A DNA stretch of 64,000 nt, taken from NCBI RefSeq assembly GCF_964340395.1, contig NC_135550.1:9264864-9328863 (forward strand), in the 5' to 3' direction. The notes beneath the pieces are model-generated. The model did no database searches. It was not told the DNA's origin and saw only the letters and a program-made list of their open reading frames with translations. Positions 1-13,300 of this stretch are shown here, in pieces; position 1 is the first letter of the stretch, and every line of letters begins with the position of its first letter. The stretch is from Glandiceps talaboti. Its lineage: Eukaryota; Hemichordata; Enteropneusta; Spengelidae. Made by a program: the position numbers and the translations under genes.

Positions 1-1409
1 TTTCTGTATGATAAAAGTATGTAATGATCTGAAATCTAAACTTGAAAATTATCAAATGATATCGCGATAAGTCACTCATGAATGTTTCAAGACCCCATAG
101 CTATGAAGGCAGCTGAATTAGTTTAAATTTATACAAAAATCACCGTCAAACGTAGAATCTGTCTAGCGGTTGATTTTACTGGCAGTATGAAAAAATTTTC
201 ATTAAATTTAATATTTCATGTATGTGTACATTTCCCTCAAGTCTGGAATAAATGGAAAAATTGACAACAAAAAGTAATCATTAAAAATATCTGTTTCAGA
301 ACCAATAAATCTTTTCCACAAAAATCATGCATTTTTTTCTGTGAATCCAATTATTTTTTCCATAAAAATTGCATACCTTTCAATGAAACTATATAAATTT
401 TTCACACAAGTATGTTTCTTTTCCTGGAAACCAAATATCTTTTCCAAAACCCTGTGTTATTGTAGTCCTTTTGAATGGTTGCAATGCCTTTGAGCTCTTC
501 CGTTAGTGAATTTGAGTGCTACGGAAATATTTTTGATATATTATTGACAGATGGAATGACTCTGCATTGACTGACAGGTTGAAATGTTACCGATATAATC
601 TTCGCATCTAGAACTTGGTCAATGTATGTATACCAGATACGAAGGATTGACTTGCACATTTTTGTCTTTTAACTGGGGCAATGACCTTGTGAAGTGCCCC
701 CGGATGTCGCCGTACTACACTACAGGTCACGGTTTTTAGCTTAAAGTTGCTGGCAAATGACAACAGTATAATACAACTATGGTTCACACCATGTCCCAAT
801 TTAGTAACACATTTTATGATTTGCAATATCAGTTACAGATCTGCATCAAATGTCAGGCAATAATATTAAAATATTTAGTTTCTCATCATGGAGAACTTCA
901 ACATTATGGGTCACTCTGGAAAAAATAACATCCTTAGAGCATCCCACCTTTTTAAAAATGCAGCATGCAGTCTTCTTGTAATAATCACATTTTTTACATT
1001 TTTTGCCCAAACTTTTCTGTTAATAGGACAGAATTAGGATCAACTATCGGAAATAAACACCTGAATGGCACTGAAGCACAACTAACAACGCCATATTCAA
1101 TTTTGTAGTTGCTATGGCTAATGTTATGGTAGCTCGGCATTACAGATTTCAGCTCTATCCTGCTGTAACTAACACCAACGGCACGGTGCAGAGCAATGGA
1201 TTGAATTGGCAGTTCCATATTGTTATTACTACAGACTCAATTTTGTAGTTGCTATGGTCAATATTATGGTTGCTAGTTACTTGTAATAATTTTTTGGAGT
1301 ATCTATATAAAAGGAACACCCATTACTCTGAAGGATCCAATCACATATGGATAAATTCACTAATTTCATCAAAAGTCTTACTTTTTAGATAAAATGGGTG
1401 TCATGACAT

Positions 1410-1880
1410 TTGCTTCATTTAATATAGGGTTTATTTCCGATACTATCATCTAGGAAGCAACTTTCAACCAACATTGGATCTAATATGTGATGATGAAATA
1501 AAATGATCAAAACCCTCTGTGCGATTCATTTACTACAAATATGGTTTCATTTCCTACACTATCGCCTCGGAGGCAACTTTTAACTGACTCCGGATCTAAT
1601 ATGTGACGATGGAATAAAATGATCAAAACCCTCTGTGTTTCTCATTTACTACAAATATGGCCTCATTTCCTACATTATATTACCTGACACTCGATCTAGC
1701 GCATGAAGGTGAACAAAAATGATAAAATTCTTCTGTGAGACTCACTGATTACAAATATATAACTATATTTCATACGATGTTTACCTTACTATCACATGAA
1801 CACACATTAGTACTAACACATGAAGGTGAACAAAAATAATGCAATCTTACAGTGTGAATCACCAATTTTATTTCCTTTAC
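1410..1880. repeat. Degenerate tandem repeat, unit about 100-116 bp
   Basis: The phrases 'gatctaatatgtga', 'aaatgatcaaaaccctctgtg' in part, and 'tttactacaaatatgg' recur at about 116-bp spacing (1477, 1593). More diverged copies follow from about 1693 and 1820. At least four units can be made out. There is no coding potential. Just upstream (1091 and 1232) a phrase reading 'ttttgtagttgctatgg' is also duplicated 141 bp apart. Confidence 0.7.
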
Positions 1881-2604
1881 TCCATGTCTCCCTAGATAGT
1901 GTAAGCTAATGACTTTGTCCCATCAAGGGTGCCCTTTAAAACTTAACGCAATGCATTATGGGATTCCAAATTGTTTTCTTTCTCTTTCTAATCACAGGGT
2001 AAGAACTCCTATCTGTAGAAGAACACCAACTGATCTTGGTTTTGTGAATATTATAATATCACGTTACATACCTCGCCCTTCAATCCCATGTCTTTTACTT
2101 ATATCATCAGTTAATAATTTATATCCTAGTACATGCAAAGGCTACCTGGCGGTGTTTTTTCTCTCTCTCCATAATTGAGATTGTATATCCTGTTTGCCTT
2201 GAAGACAAACTCTGAAGACTCAAGCGTAAACTTTTGAATGTACATTATGCCGGCTGCGTCAACGGTAAGGAAACAGCACACTGAATTTAATAAGGAACCT
2301 CATGAAATGCTTGACAAAAATTGATAGTATTTTCGTTACTGATAGCAAATGCAAACTTGTCCAAACACCAACCAGCTAAGAAGTAATTAGTTTCACTTTC
2401 GCTTCCCTTTAATAATACTTTTCCTTCAAGGAGATAGCTCTAAGTTGCAATGTAAAGATTGACTTTCTGTTTTTTTGCCATTTTTATTTCAGTTCAATGA
2501 TCAAACACTTCTGGTTTGTTAATAAATTATGTTTATAATGGGTCCATATGTGTATGTTATTTGTGAATGATAGACTAAAGTTATGCTTCTGAATAAACAC
2601 ACAC

Positions 2605-2831
2605 ACATAGTATAGTAGTATAGTAGTATGCTGTAGTGTAGTGTAGTGTAGTGTAGTGTAGTGTAGTGTTAGCATAGTAATATAGCATACCCTTAGTAGT
2701 ATAGTACAGTACAGTACAGCACAGTACAGCACAGTACAGTACAGTACAGTACAGTACAGTAACAGTACAGTACAGTACAGTACAGTACAGTACAGTACAG
2801 TACTGTACAGTATAGTATAGTATAGTATATT
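2605..2831. repeat. Pentanucleotide satellite (GTGTA then CAGTA type)
   Basis: A run of GTGTA units (2633-2668) is followed by CAGTA units (2702-2812). The CAGTA unit is nearly self-complementary in series (GTAC steps), so single strands could fold on themselves. Open frames across it are artefacts of the repeat. Confidence 0.9.
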
Positions 2832-4452
2832 TTATTTGAAACAAATATGTCTGAAATACACATAATCTATAGCCATAATATAAACTAAAAACAGATAAAG
2901 ACTAAATATAGTAATAAATAAGACAACCTCACAAATAAAAAAGGTTACTGTTTGTTGATAATGTTACACTTTACAGTAGTAAACCTCCCATATGTATTTA
3001 GTAAAGACACACAACACATACACACAGTGACATACACTCATCATATACATATATATGTCCTCATATACACATCGACGTAAAAACAACTAAAAACAAGGAC
3101 AACATTTTTAAAAAATACCTTCAAAACAATAAAAATGGCACAAAGACCTCCAAGAAATAATTTTGTTGGGTTGATTATTCACTGACAGCTTGACATGTCA
3201 TACTTGGGAAAACACACAAAATGACAAGACAATAGAACACATTTTGTCTAAAAACCAATTCTGAATAGACAATAAGCTTTAACTGTACAAACATATGTCT
3301 ACACAGTGTTCATGCCCCAGTTTAATTGTCAGAGTAACAGCTTACCAACGCCCTTCTACCACAATAGCAGACAGTACAGCAAATTTTTTAGTGTACATTT
3401 GCTGGCATGCATGAACGAACAAATAGACAGTTTACAGGTATACACATCACCCTACACTGTGTTATTATATTGTTATTTTCAATTTTAATAACACATTAAT
3501 GTTCCTTTCCAGTTACTGACCTGATAGATACTGCAGAGTACAGTGACCCCCCCCCCCCCCCACCTTCCCACTGCTCTGGATCATATTATAAGGAAGCTGC
3601 TATTAAAAAAAAAAATGTTGGCAATTAGCCCAATAACTGAACTATTTTGCAAAATGCTATTATTTTTTATTATTATTTCTGTCCATCCAAGGACGTGAAA
3701 CAGAACACCAGGTGGTATTTCTGGGGCAGGGAACACTGCCCTCGCCATTTGGGGTTGCCATTCATCTCAACATCAGACATACTATTAAAACAATCATGTA
3801 CATAAATCATTAACAAAAGAAATTTCAAATTACACAACAATGTATGACTTGTACATATGTACATATTGTGCTGGGGCAGAAAGAAATGTGAAAAGAAAAC
3901 ACCCCAAACACTAAAAAAAAATCAAGCAAAAAAAAAAAAATTCTACTTTAGAAAAGATGTATTCTTTGCTTGGGAATTCATGTAAAAGACAAAATTAGTA
4001 AATATCATATAGTTACTACTGAAAATGAACTGTTTGCTCAGAGCTGTTGACAAACTCATGACTGTGTTGAATTTATAAACCCTTCTCACATTCTGTCTTT
4101 TAAAGCTCTTGCAACCTGTAAACGTTATCATGATAACAAAACACTTTTCTCCTTGAAAATAATATCAAACTGATTATCATTTCTGTGCAAGGGAGGTCAG
4201 GCCAGTCATAAATTTATATTTATGTATGTTTTTTACACTAATCAGATGATATGGAATTATTTTTTGCAAAAAAAAAATGTTTTTTTTTTTATAAGCTAAT
4301 TGCTGTTGAAATTGGCAGCTTGCCATGAAAGAAACAATATCATCATGGTACTATTAATTTGATTTTGAATTATTGCCAACTTTTTCCAAACTGAGACAAT
4401 GATAGATGTAAATAATTTATGTTTATCTAATCCTTATGTCAATCCAAACACA

Positions 4453-4556
4453 TACACAGACACACACACACAGACAAACAAACAAACAAACAAACAAACA
4501 GACAGACAGACAGACAGACGAGCTAGACAGACAGACGAGATAGATAGACAGACAGA
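4453..4556. repeat. Compound microsatellite (CA, AAAC, CAGA units)
   Basis: Successive short runs of CA, CAAA and CAGA units. Confidence 0.9.
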
Positions 4557-6734
4557 AACTTTGCCATGCCTATCGCACTACTGAACCTTATCAGTTCAGT
4601 TGTACTAAAAAATTATAACACCTTCTGGGATTAACGATAACACAATAATTAATTATGCATGATGTTAAGACCATTTTTGAAATTTATGTATATTTCATTA
4701 ATTACTATTTCTTAAAGGATCAAATTTAGTGATTTTTTTAGCAGAGGTAATATTCAGGTTTTAAATTTATCCTAAATGTGAAATTAAAACTTTTCAGTGA
4801 AATTTGTTTAAAACAAGTTTGGTTGCTTTTTCTTTCAAGTGGCCTTGTACATTTTAAATGATTCATTGCTACACGACAACAATATCTTTGACTTGAGGGC
4901 ACCCTTCAATTCTCACAAACCTAGTAATGTGGATCCAATTTTTATGTGTGCCTGTAAGCAAGGTGTCGCATTGTCTGCATCAATATTAATTCCAGACGTA
5001 GAACAATTTGAGAAGGAAATTGCACATACAGAAAATGTAATTCAGTATTCTAATTTGATTGGAATTTTTTAGTTTCATCAATAACATATAATCATTTCAC
5101 TTTGTAAAGGACTTTTTTGTTTATCTTATATCAATACTAGTAAACAGTGTGCCAAATTTATGGTAAGTGAGCCATGAACTGGCTTTCTCCAATAATGGTG
5201 TGGTTGTATACTGCCATCAGTTGGTGACCTTAGGAAATGTTTTGACAAGTTCTCATTATGGGGTTAAAAGGTCATTTCAAGATTTCTGGTGACATCAGGT
5301 ACTCCTGAAAGGTTTCATTTTATCATTGACTTTTTTGACCTGAACATTTGCACATCAGCAACCCTACACTGGAAAAAAAATTCAAACCTATTTTTAGAAT
5401 GATTTTTTCTTAGTTTCTGGCATGAAGAATTTTCATCTGGCATGAAGAATTTTCATAATTATGCAATAATGAAAAAAAGAAGGGCAAATAGCAAAGTTGT
5501 CATTCAAACAAAAGAATGACAATAACAGGTATCAACATTTATGGATAATAAACATTTTGTTTTTCTGCCAATATATAAATGACATTACTAATTAAAGTGC
5601 AAATGTACTGGAATTTGTGCTAGGTTGTTGCAGCAATATTTTTTTGGTACATGTTTGATTAAATTTTCTCAGACTCAGAATGAAAACTTGTCCAAAAGAT
5701 TGTGCAAGCACTGATATTCGGAACTGTTGTAAAAATTACTCGAAATTTCTACACACACCAAAATTTGAGATAGGCTTATTTGGTGTTCATATTCTATGTT
5801 GTCTAAAAATCATTATAGAACATCTTTTAAAATCCACCCTAGCCCTTGTTGACAGTTTCATGCATTTACAGTCATCACGCAGTGATCATGATATATTAGA
5901 TGGAAGTAATAGTGTTGGCTATTAAAATGGTCTTGTAATGTATCCCATAAGTGCATGTAATATGCCAGACTGCAATCAAGACTTGAAGCCTTACAGGGCA
6001 GCTGAATCCATTTATCTCTTTGAGTCCCTCACCCTCTCTGTACATGACAAACCCGCGTGTGTGTGTGTGTCTACATGTAGCCTAGCACCTATATACCTTC
6101 GTAATGTGTATCGGAAACTAGACTCTGTCCACATGATACTGCGAATATTTCTTACACAACAAGCTTCCTGTATAGAATCCTGGGAGACATCCTTGCAAAC
6201 AATTGATAATACTTAAATTACCTCAAAAAAAAACAACATTAAAATATTTACATTAGGTGAAATGCTTGGACAGTATTGCACGACACGCTGACCTCTAACC
6301 TAGGGAGTGAAGGCGTACAATCTTGATGGATATCCAGTTTCAGTATCTTAACATATGCAATGTCTGATAGCTTTTCTGAACTTTGTATTAAAAGTCCAAA
6401 TTATTGGCCAACTTACAAGACTATTCTGTTTCCTTTCTTAATCAATCAACGAGCTGATAAAGTTTTATGAACGTTGTAAGATCAGAAATCCTTGGCACAC
6501 ATTTAACCCTAGAAGGAAGTGACCCTAAATACTTGGAAGTTGTGCAATGATTCAAAACATTTCCTGCTGAAACCGAAAGGGTTCAACCGCAACCACAAAC
6601 ATCTTCTCGTGAGTCACGTTTTACTGAACAACTTTTTGTCTATAGGTATGAAAGTTTATCAAAAGGTGCAAAAGGCTTAAAGGCTTCAGTTTAGTGATGG
6701 GATCCGTGTAACAACCGCAACTTAATGAAAATCA

Positions 6735-7012
6735 TGCATGAGTGAGTAGAATGAAGGGTATGGGGTAGGGTGGGGTCCACCGGGGTACGGGGTATCTGGT
6801 AGGGTGGGGAGTTGGGGTAAAGAGTATGGGGTAGGGCGAAGAGTTGGTGGTATGGGGTATGGAGCAGGGTAGTTAGGGAGTTGGGGGTAAGGTGGGCCGC
6901 TGGGTTAAGGGGTATGGGGATGGGGAGTTGGGGTAAGGAGTATGGGGTTGGGGTTGAGGGTAAGGAGTATGGGGTGGGGTGGGGTGGGGTGAGGAGTTGG
7001 GGATAGAATATC
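6735..7012 (+). repeat. G-rich minisatellite
   Basis: Variants of GGGGTAAGGAGTATGGGGT and GGGGTGGGGAGTTGGGG are repeated over about 280 bp. The plus strand has dozens of G runs of 3-5 separated by short loops, fitting G-quadruplex potential. The minus-strand proline/threonine-rich open frame at 6691-7014 is a by-product. Confidence 0.85.
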
Positions 7013-7398
7013 ACAGGTAATAATTAACACCTTGATTCTTGGTGTATACTATAGATATCTTCTAATACTTTGTATGTACAACATTCTTGGGCACAAGTAA
7101 CACAAGTAAACCATGTTGATGTGTACGCAAACCCTGGGCCAAGTCACATTGAAATATATAATTACAAGGAACTAAACTATAGGAAAATAAACGGGAACAA
7201 TAGAGTAACACGGACAATGCAAGGTCACCCATAGCTTGTAAGAAACCATGACTCCCTGACCTATAAGTTAGGGAAGACCACAAAAGTAATCTTCAAAACA
7301 AGTAACATGAACAAACAATGGCATTCTTGGGTTACACAGTTTTGAAATAAATATTGCATATAACTTCAATGTATAGCACACTGCTTACTTACACTTAC

Positions 7399-10300
7399 CT
7401 TTGAGAGCTAGATCAGTGGTACTGCTGGACCGGATTGTTTTGGATTTCAGCACTTTTTCTGTAAAAAAAGTAATTCAAAATACATATTACAGAAAAACAG
7501 TTACAATGTTCAAGGACATTATCTGAAAGTTAGATTTAATACTGGAAGTAAAGAAACTTTGGTGGTTATATTAGAACTGCGTCAGCAAATATAAAATTGT
7601 AAACTTTTGACTCTAGATGGCGCTATTCAACTTCAAATCAAAAGAAGACTACGACCTTTGACCTATTAAAATGCACACATGCTGAAATGACAATTCCTTT
7701 AAAACATAGATATTTCCTTCATCTATCCCACAAATTGATGTAGAATTCTTTAAAAAATACATGTGATCACACAGTGATATCATAATAGTCTAAGATTAAA
7801 ATACACATGAAGGCTCACCCACATTAGGTTTTATTATACTACTTTATAATATACCTAGTGATAATGCTGTGCCATGATTCGCTAGAATCAGTCACGTGAT
7901 AGGAAAATAGAATGACTATTTCCCAAGGGAAATAGTTCCATCAACTATTACATGGTCACGTGACCACCGCGAGTTCACAGCAGGTAAAAATGGCAGCTTC
8001 TGACGATGTCGTCTGCCACCACGAGTTCACAGCATGAGGTATATTATAAAACACATATTGCCTGGCCTATATTCGGGCTATAGCACCCGTTCATTACCCC
8101 CTCGTGACTGTGAGTTACCATAATCACATGCTATCTCCCGAGGCCGAAGGCCTAGGGAAATAGCATGTGATTATGGTAACTCACAGTCCCTCGGGTGTAA
8201 TAAACGGGTGCTATAGCCCTCATGGTCAGGCAATATGTGTTCTATATTGCCTGGCTATGAGGGCAATAGCCCGGGGGCGGTACAAGTGGCCAGCTCTCGT
8301 AGAGGTGTGTGGCCAGTGCTGGAAACCCCAGGCCCCCATATTAGACCCAATTTGACCAAAAATCAATACCCTATTTTAGACCACTACAGGTTTTTAAAAG
8401 TTGAATGTTTAGACCTATTAAGACATTTCCTTAGGAGGCAACATTTTGGGGCAATTAATGGCAGTTATGATTTGGTAAAGGACAATGGACCACATTTTAG
8501 ATCAAGCAAATTAAAAATTAATGCAAAGTGGACCCCATTTTATATTCTTCAGCTCGAAAAAAAACAGGCCCCATTTTAGACCAAAGGGCTAGAAAATGGG
8601 TGGCACATATACGTGTAATCTAATAAGGGGAGTAGCCCCCTGGGGGTAGTAGTGGATGTCTATTACCCCTCCTGCTGTTATGTAGTAACTATTTACCGAG
8701 GTTGAAAGCTGAGGGAAATAGTTGCTCCATTACAGCACAAGGGGTAATATGATGTCTACTAGTGCCCAAATAAGGCAGTTTTTTATAGTACATCACATTC
8801 TCTATTTATGTAAATAAAGCTTTCACACACAGAGAGAGAAAGCCTTACAGTCTTTGTAAATTTATAAATTTCAGAGTTTATATTTTGTCATGTACTCTCC
8901 AATTATCGTTTCCTTTTTCCTTTCTAGAATGATAGACAGTGGCCCTATTCTTGTTGAATAAACTTATTGTACATTCTCTGGCAAGTATTCTTTCCAGAAT
9001 CAAAGCAAATCACCAATAGAAATCCTCTAGTACTTTAATAGTGCCCTAGGGAAAATAGAAAACAAGTAGTGCCCTCTATATGCAAATTATGGTCACCATG
9101 GGTCACTAGTCCATACCATGTGATACAATCTAAGCCAAACACTGAAGACTGTATGAAAATGATGTGTTATCAGTGTTCGATCTAGGCCGCGCCATTGCGC
9201 AATTTGCGCTAAAAAAATCCGATTGGCCACTATTTCTAAAGTCTGTGCGCTTTTTCGGGCGCAACATACTGTTATACTATACTATAAAGATCTACTGAAG
9301 ATTACTCAGTGGAAATCAAACTTCTGCACACTCTTCCTCTTGTACAAACTCTACCAGACAGCAATGGATAGTTAGTTATCAATGGTAAACACTGTTCCTA
9401 TTGTGATACTCACCTACAACTAGTATCGCATGCCAGTGACAACAGCTGAGATCAGGTACAACGTGTAATGTACCAAATATAGGGCGAGGTATACACACTG
9501 CACCTTTCTTTCTACTCGTCATTGGTGCTTCATGATCAAGGCCAAGTCTACCATTGTCAGTCTTACCAAACGAATAAATGTAATTATCTGAATTGGAACA
9601 AGAAATAAAGAATAAAACGTTATCGATTAGAAATTGTGACTGAATGTCACTCCTAACGATATAGTACACAGTTGAATCTATGTATTTATCTATATTTGAT
9701 TACTATTCATGCATATATTACCCTGGTAATTGAGCCTTCAGTTTGCTAAGATAGACACAAACTAAAACTATTGTTGCAACATGTTGATGCAACAGTGATA
9801 ACTTATTGAATGGACATTGGTTTGATTTTAGTCTCAGTAGGGAGGCCTTGCAGAGTTTTATTGACTAAGAGTTCCATGAACTTGCAGTGTACTATTTTAT
9901 TACTTCAAACGACACTATGTTGATCACAGGGTTATTACAGTCGCACAACAGAGAAACCACTATCAGTATCATCCACTTATGTAATCAACCACACTGAAGA
10001 ACGTTAAATTTACTTTGTGCATATCTTAGTAAACCGAAGACTGGATTACCAGAGTCCTATGTGGGTTCCCTCTAGTTTGGTGACCAAATAGTATCATCTA
10101 TGAAGCGTGCAAAATTACAACTGAATGATTCATACAAAAGGTAAGATACCAAAACTTTCATTGAAGCAGGAAGTGTGTCCCCTTCTTTAACAAGGTATTT
10201 TCTTTTCTTTTTTTTGTTCTTGTTGTTTTTCTTTGTCTTTATATTGTTGTTGTTTTCATTTCTTTGTCTTGTTTTGAGGGTGTGTGGTTCTTACCTGATG

Positions 10301-13300
10301 TTGACACTACAGTGAAATCATCTCCACAGCTCACTTTCTGTACTCGTTGTCCCATCAGTGGACCTGCAACTTCACATATTCTGTTCCTTGGTTTGAAATC
10401 ACCAACTCCTAACTGGCCGTACTTATTATTACCAAACATAATCAACCTCCCATAAACTGTGTGTGGATGAAAAAAGAAGAGTTTGTACTCAGAGACTTGT
10501 AAGCTCTTTGGTTGAAATGTTGCATTACAGACCAATGTAGACAAGATTTTTACACCAAAAAGTAACATGTCTACACGGTCTTTCAATATGAGTCAAAGTT
10601 ACATTTTTTTTACACTTTTGGCTTTCAATTTGTTAAAGACTGCCCTCATTGACCTGTCATGCTACCATTGGTAGTATTTAGAGTAAACAAAACTTCACTG
10701 CTTTACAATAGTTCTGTAAATTGTACCACACATAAAATATTTTACAAGGTTTTTTTTTAAAATTTGGTTTCCAGTTTTAAGTATTTTTTTCACCGAATAT
10801 TATCCAGTTCCTTTATTTTGCACATTCAAAATATTGTTTACCAGTATTCAGGTCCTGTTTAGGACACAAACTCATACCAGCAAATTCTATCGAAATTGTG
10901 ATCAAGTCGTACAAAAAACTAGAGAGTTCGGATCGATGTAAACTTGTGTTTTGTGAAGTATGAAATAACCGTACCGTCAATGACACCTGTGTGGTTCCTA
11001 CCAGCTGAGACTGCAGTAATGTGATATCGGTTCAGTGGTTTGACAGTGACTGGAGTGTGTTTGATGGGTATGTCATATGATACCTAACAAAAAACAAAAC
11101 ATTATTATGTGGACTTAGAATATGATATTTCTAGATGTGCAATAATTGGTGACATAGGTGCTCTAAAATATCTGACAAAACAAAACATTATACAATATAA
11201 CAGTGACATGATCTGGGTAGGTGTTTGGTCCTTCTGGCTAAACACCACTGTTTGTGATTTCAGTCCCACAAGGTGTGTACATCACATAAAAAAAATAAAT
11301 ACAGTGTTTATTCACATTCCATCGCAACACCTTCATATTCATATTTTCTTATTAACATGTATTCCCTACCAAAACTGTGTTTGCACAATTCTTGATTCTG
11401 TGTACGGTACACTTTCTGCACTTTTCTGCCAATATTTTACATCAACAAATTCATCCCTTTGTGTATTTTCTTTTACATTGCCACCAAAATTACACAGCCA
11501 CCATTCTTGATTTTGTGCTACTACAGTACCTTTTTAACATTCCCACCAAAATACTGTGTGCATATTTTTGATTTTCTGTCCTTTATAACTTTCCCACCAA
11601 AATTATCAGTTTCATGATCATGCGCAATTCTTGATTGATTTTCTGTACACTTGTACTTTCCCACCAAGATTATACAATTCCTGTTTTTCTGTTGTGACTT
11701 TTGTTATAGTCTGGCATCAAAATTGACTTTGTCAAGTGCCTGCAGCTGTAACTTGAACTTTTTTTCATAAATATTTTCATATTATCAACATATTTAGGTG
11801 TTTTATACTTGCTGAAGTAGGTATAATCATCTAGTGACCGATCACTATCAGTATCTAACAATTTGTTTAAACACTTCCTGTCTATATAATTCATACTGTT
11901 TACATATGAACATCAAGCTAGTGTACATGTGCACAGTACCGACAACAAATGGCAATGATGTGTGTACACTTGTTTATCTGTAGAACATTTTCTTATGGTG
12001 CACTTTGTTTTTTTTCAATATTTTTTTTAGCATAATTTGTTTGACTTTTCACCAGCAGTGTATGCATGTACACACTTTCATCCTGTTATCCCTGTTTAGT
12101 ATTGTACAGAGTCTCTGTGCCATGTCATTTGATAAATTGGAGTTTTATAAGCCTCCACTATTAATAGACAGTTAATTCAGCCGATTAGAATCATTGAATT
12201 ATTTTCAGTCAAGGTTTGGTGAGTTTTCGAATGCCGCCAAAAATAAACTAAAGACACGAAAAACTTTTAGCTTCTGGGCATTAAAATGACAGAACCCCAC
12301 GCTGCACAAGTGCAAGTGTGGCATACTCGTTGTATTTGCATGTGTGCTTGCAGTGTTCTCAGTGCCGTACTATCACAAGCATAGTGAGTGAAAGTGCAGC
12401 AGAAAACACTGCAAGCATGGGTGCAAATACTCCTGAGTACCAACACTGGAACTCACTTGGCATGGGGTTCTGTTATTATTACATACTAGTATGTTTATCT
12501 GGAACGACAAATGACAAATTTCCATAAAAATCATAAAGCATGATCATGTGATTTCAATGTGTATATGCAATAATGTTTTTGGTATTGCACTGCAGTGAAT
12601 ATACCACTAGTATGTGCGCACACCAGTGCAAGTAATCTCTGGTACATATGTAATAATATCTGGTAGAGAAGGGCTAAATGATAAGTAGTAATCATGTCAC
12701 TCTTACCTTGACTTGTTTTTGTCTCAGACCAGCAGCAACATTATTCAAACCTAATTTATTGAATTCATTGCTGCCACAGGCCAATAATCTACCTCCTGCT
12801 GACATAAAGAAACTGACATCTGACCCTGCACATACCGATATGATGGTTCTCTTCCCTTGAATGGCCACCTAGAGCAAGTTACAAATGTCAGAAAATGAAG
12901 ACCAATATTGTTATAATGTAATTACGAGGTTGATACAAGAGTGCAGAAATCAGGTGATCAGCTAGGGGTATAATTATCACTGGTCCAGACTGCCAGAGGC
13001 AAAATACAGACTGCCCAAGGTAAAGCCAGGATTTCAACTACTGTTGTGATGTGACATATCTAAATACCCCTAATCATAATCATAAACTGACCTAAAACAC
13101 ACTAATTTGAGCCTTCAATTACTATTTTTTTTCTGTGCCAAAACTTGTTCATACAGTATATGGAGTTCAATACATAGTGCTCACCGACCTTGACCATGAT
13201 TGGGTCGGAAAAAAAAAATAGCTGTAAACTCACTGCCACAAGTATTATTTAAAATGCAACTAAAATATTTACAAACCATTTCTCTCTTTTTTCAAATATA

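Larger units (their letters stand above)
1..7398. other. Region downstream of the last traced NEK9 exon; no gene recognised
   Basis: No open frame here matches a family I recognise. The open frames are short (under about 110 codons), and the longest lies in a G-rich minisatellite. The coding phase at the last traced NEK9 exon (7399-7458) is open, so NEK9 must have at least one more exon here or beyond the window edge. Human NEK9 continues with a low-complexity stretch and a coiled coil, and I could not identify a counterpart. The region holds the tandem repeats listed separately, plus poly-A/T-rich unique sequence. Confidence 0.5.

Noticed and set aside
3673-3864. 63-codon minus-strand frame ending SLPQKYHLVFCFTSLDGQK as a possible NEK9 last exon
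   Set aside because: No resemblance to the NEK9 tail, and no acceptor in the required phase could be argued for.
4839-5072. 77-codon plus-strand frame
   Set aside because: A possible acceptor precedes it, but there is no recognisable homology, no convincing donor and no partner exon.
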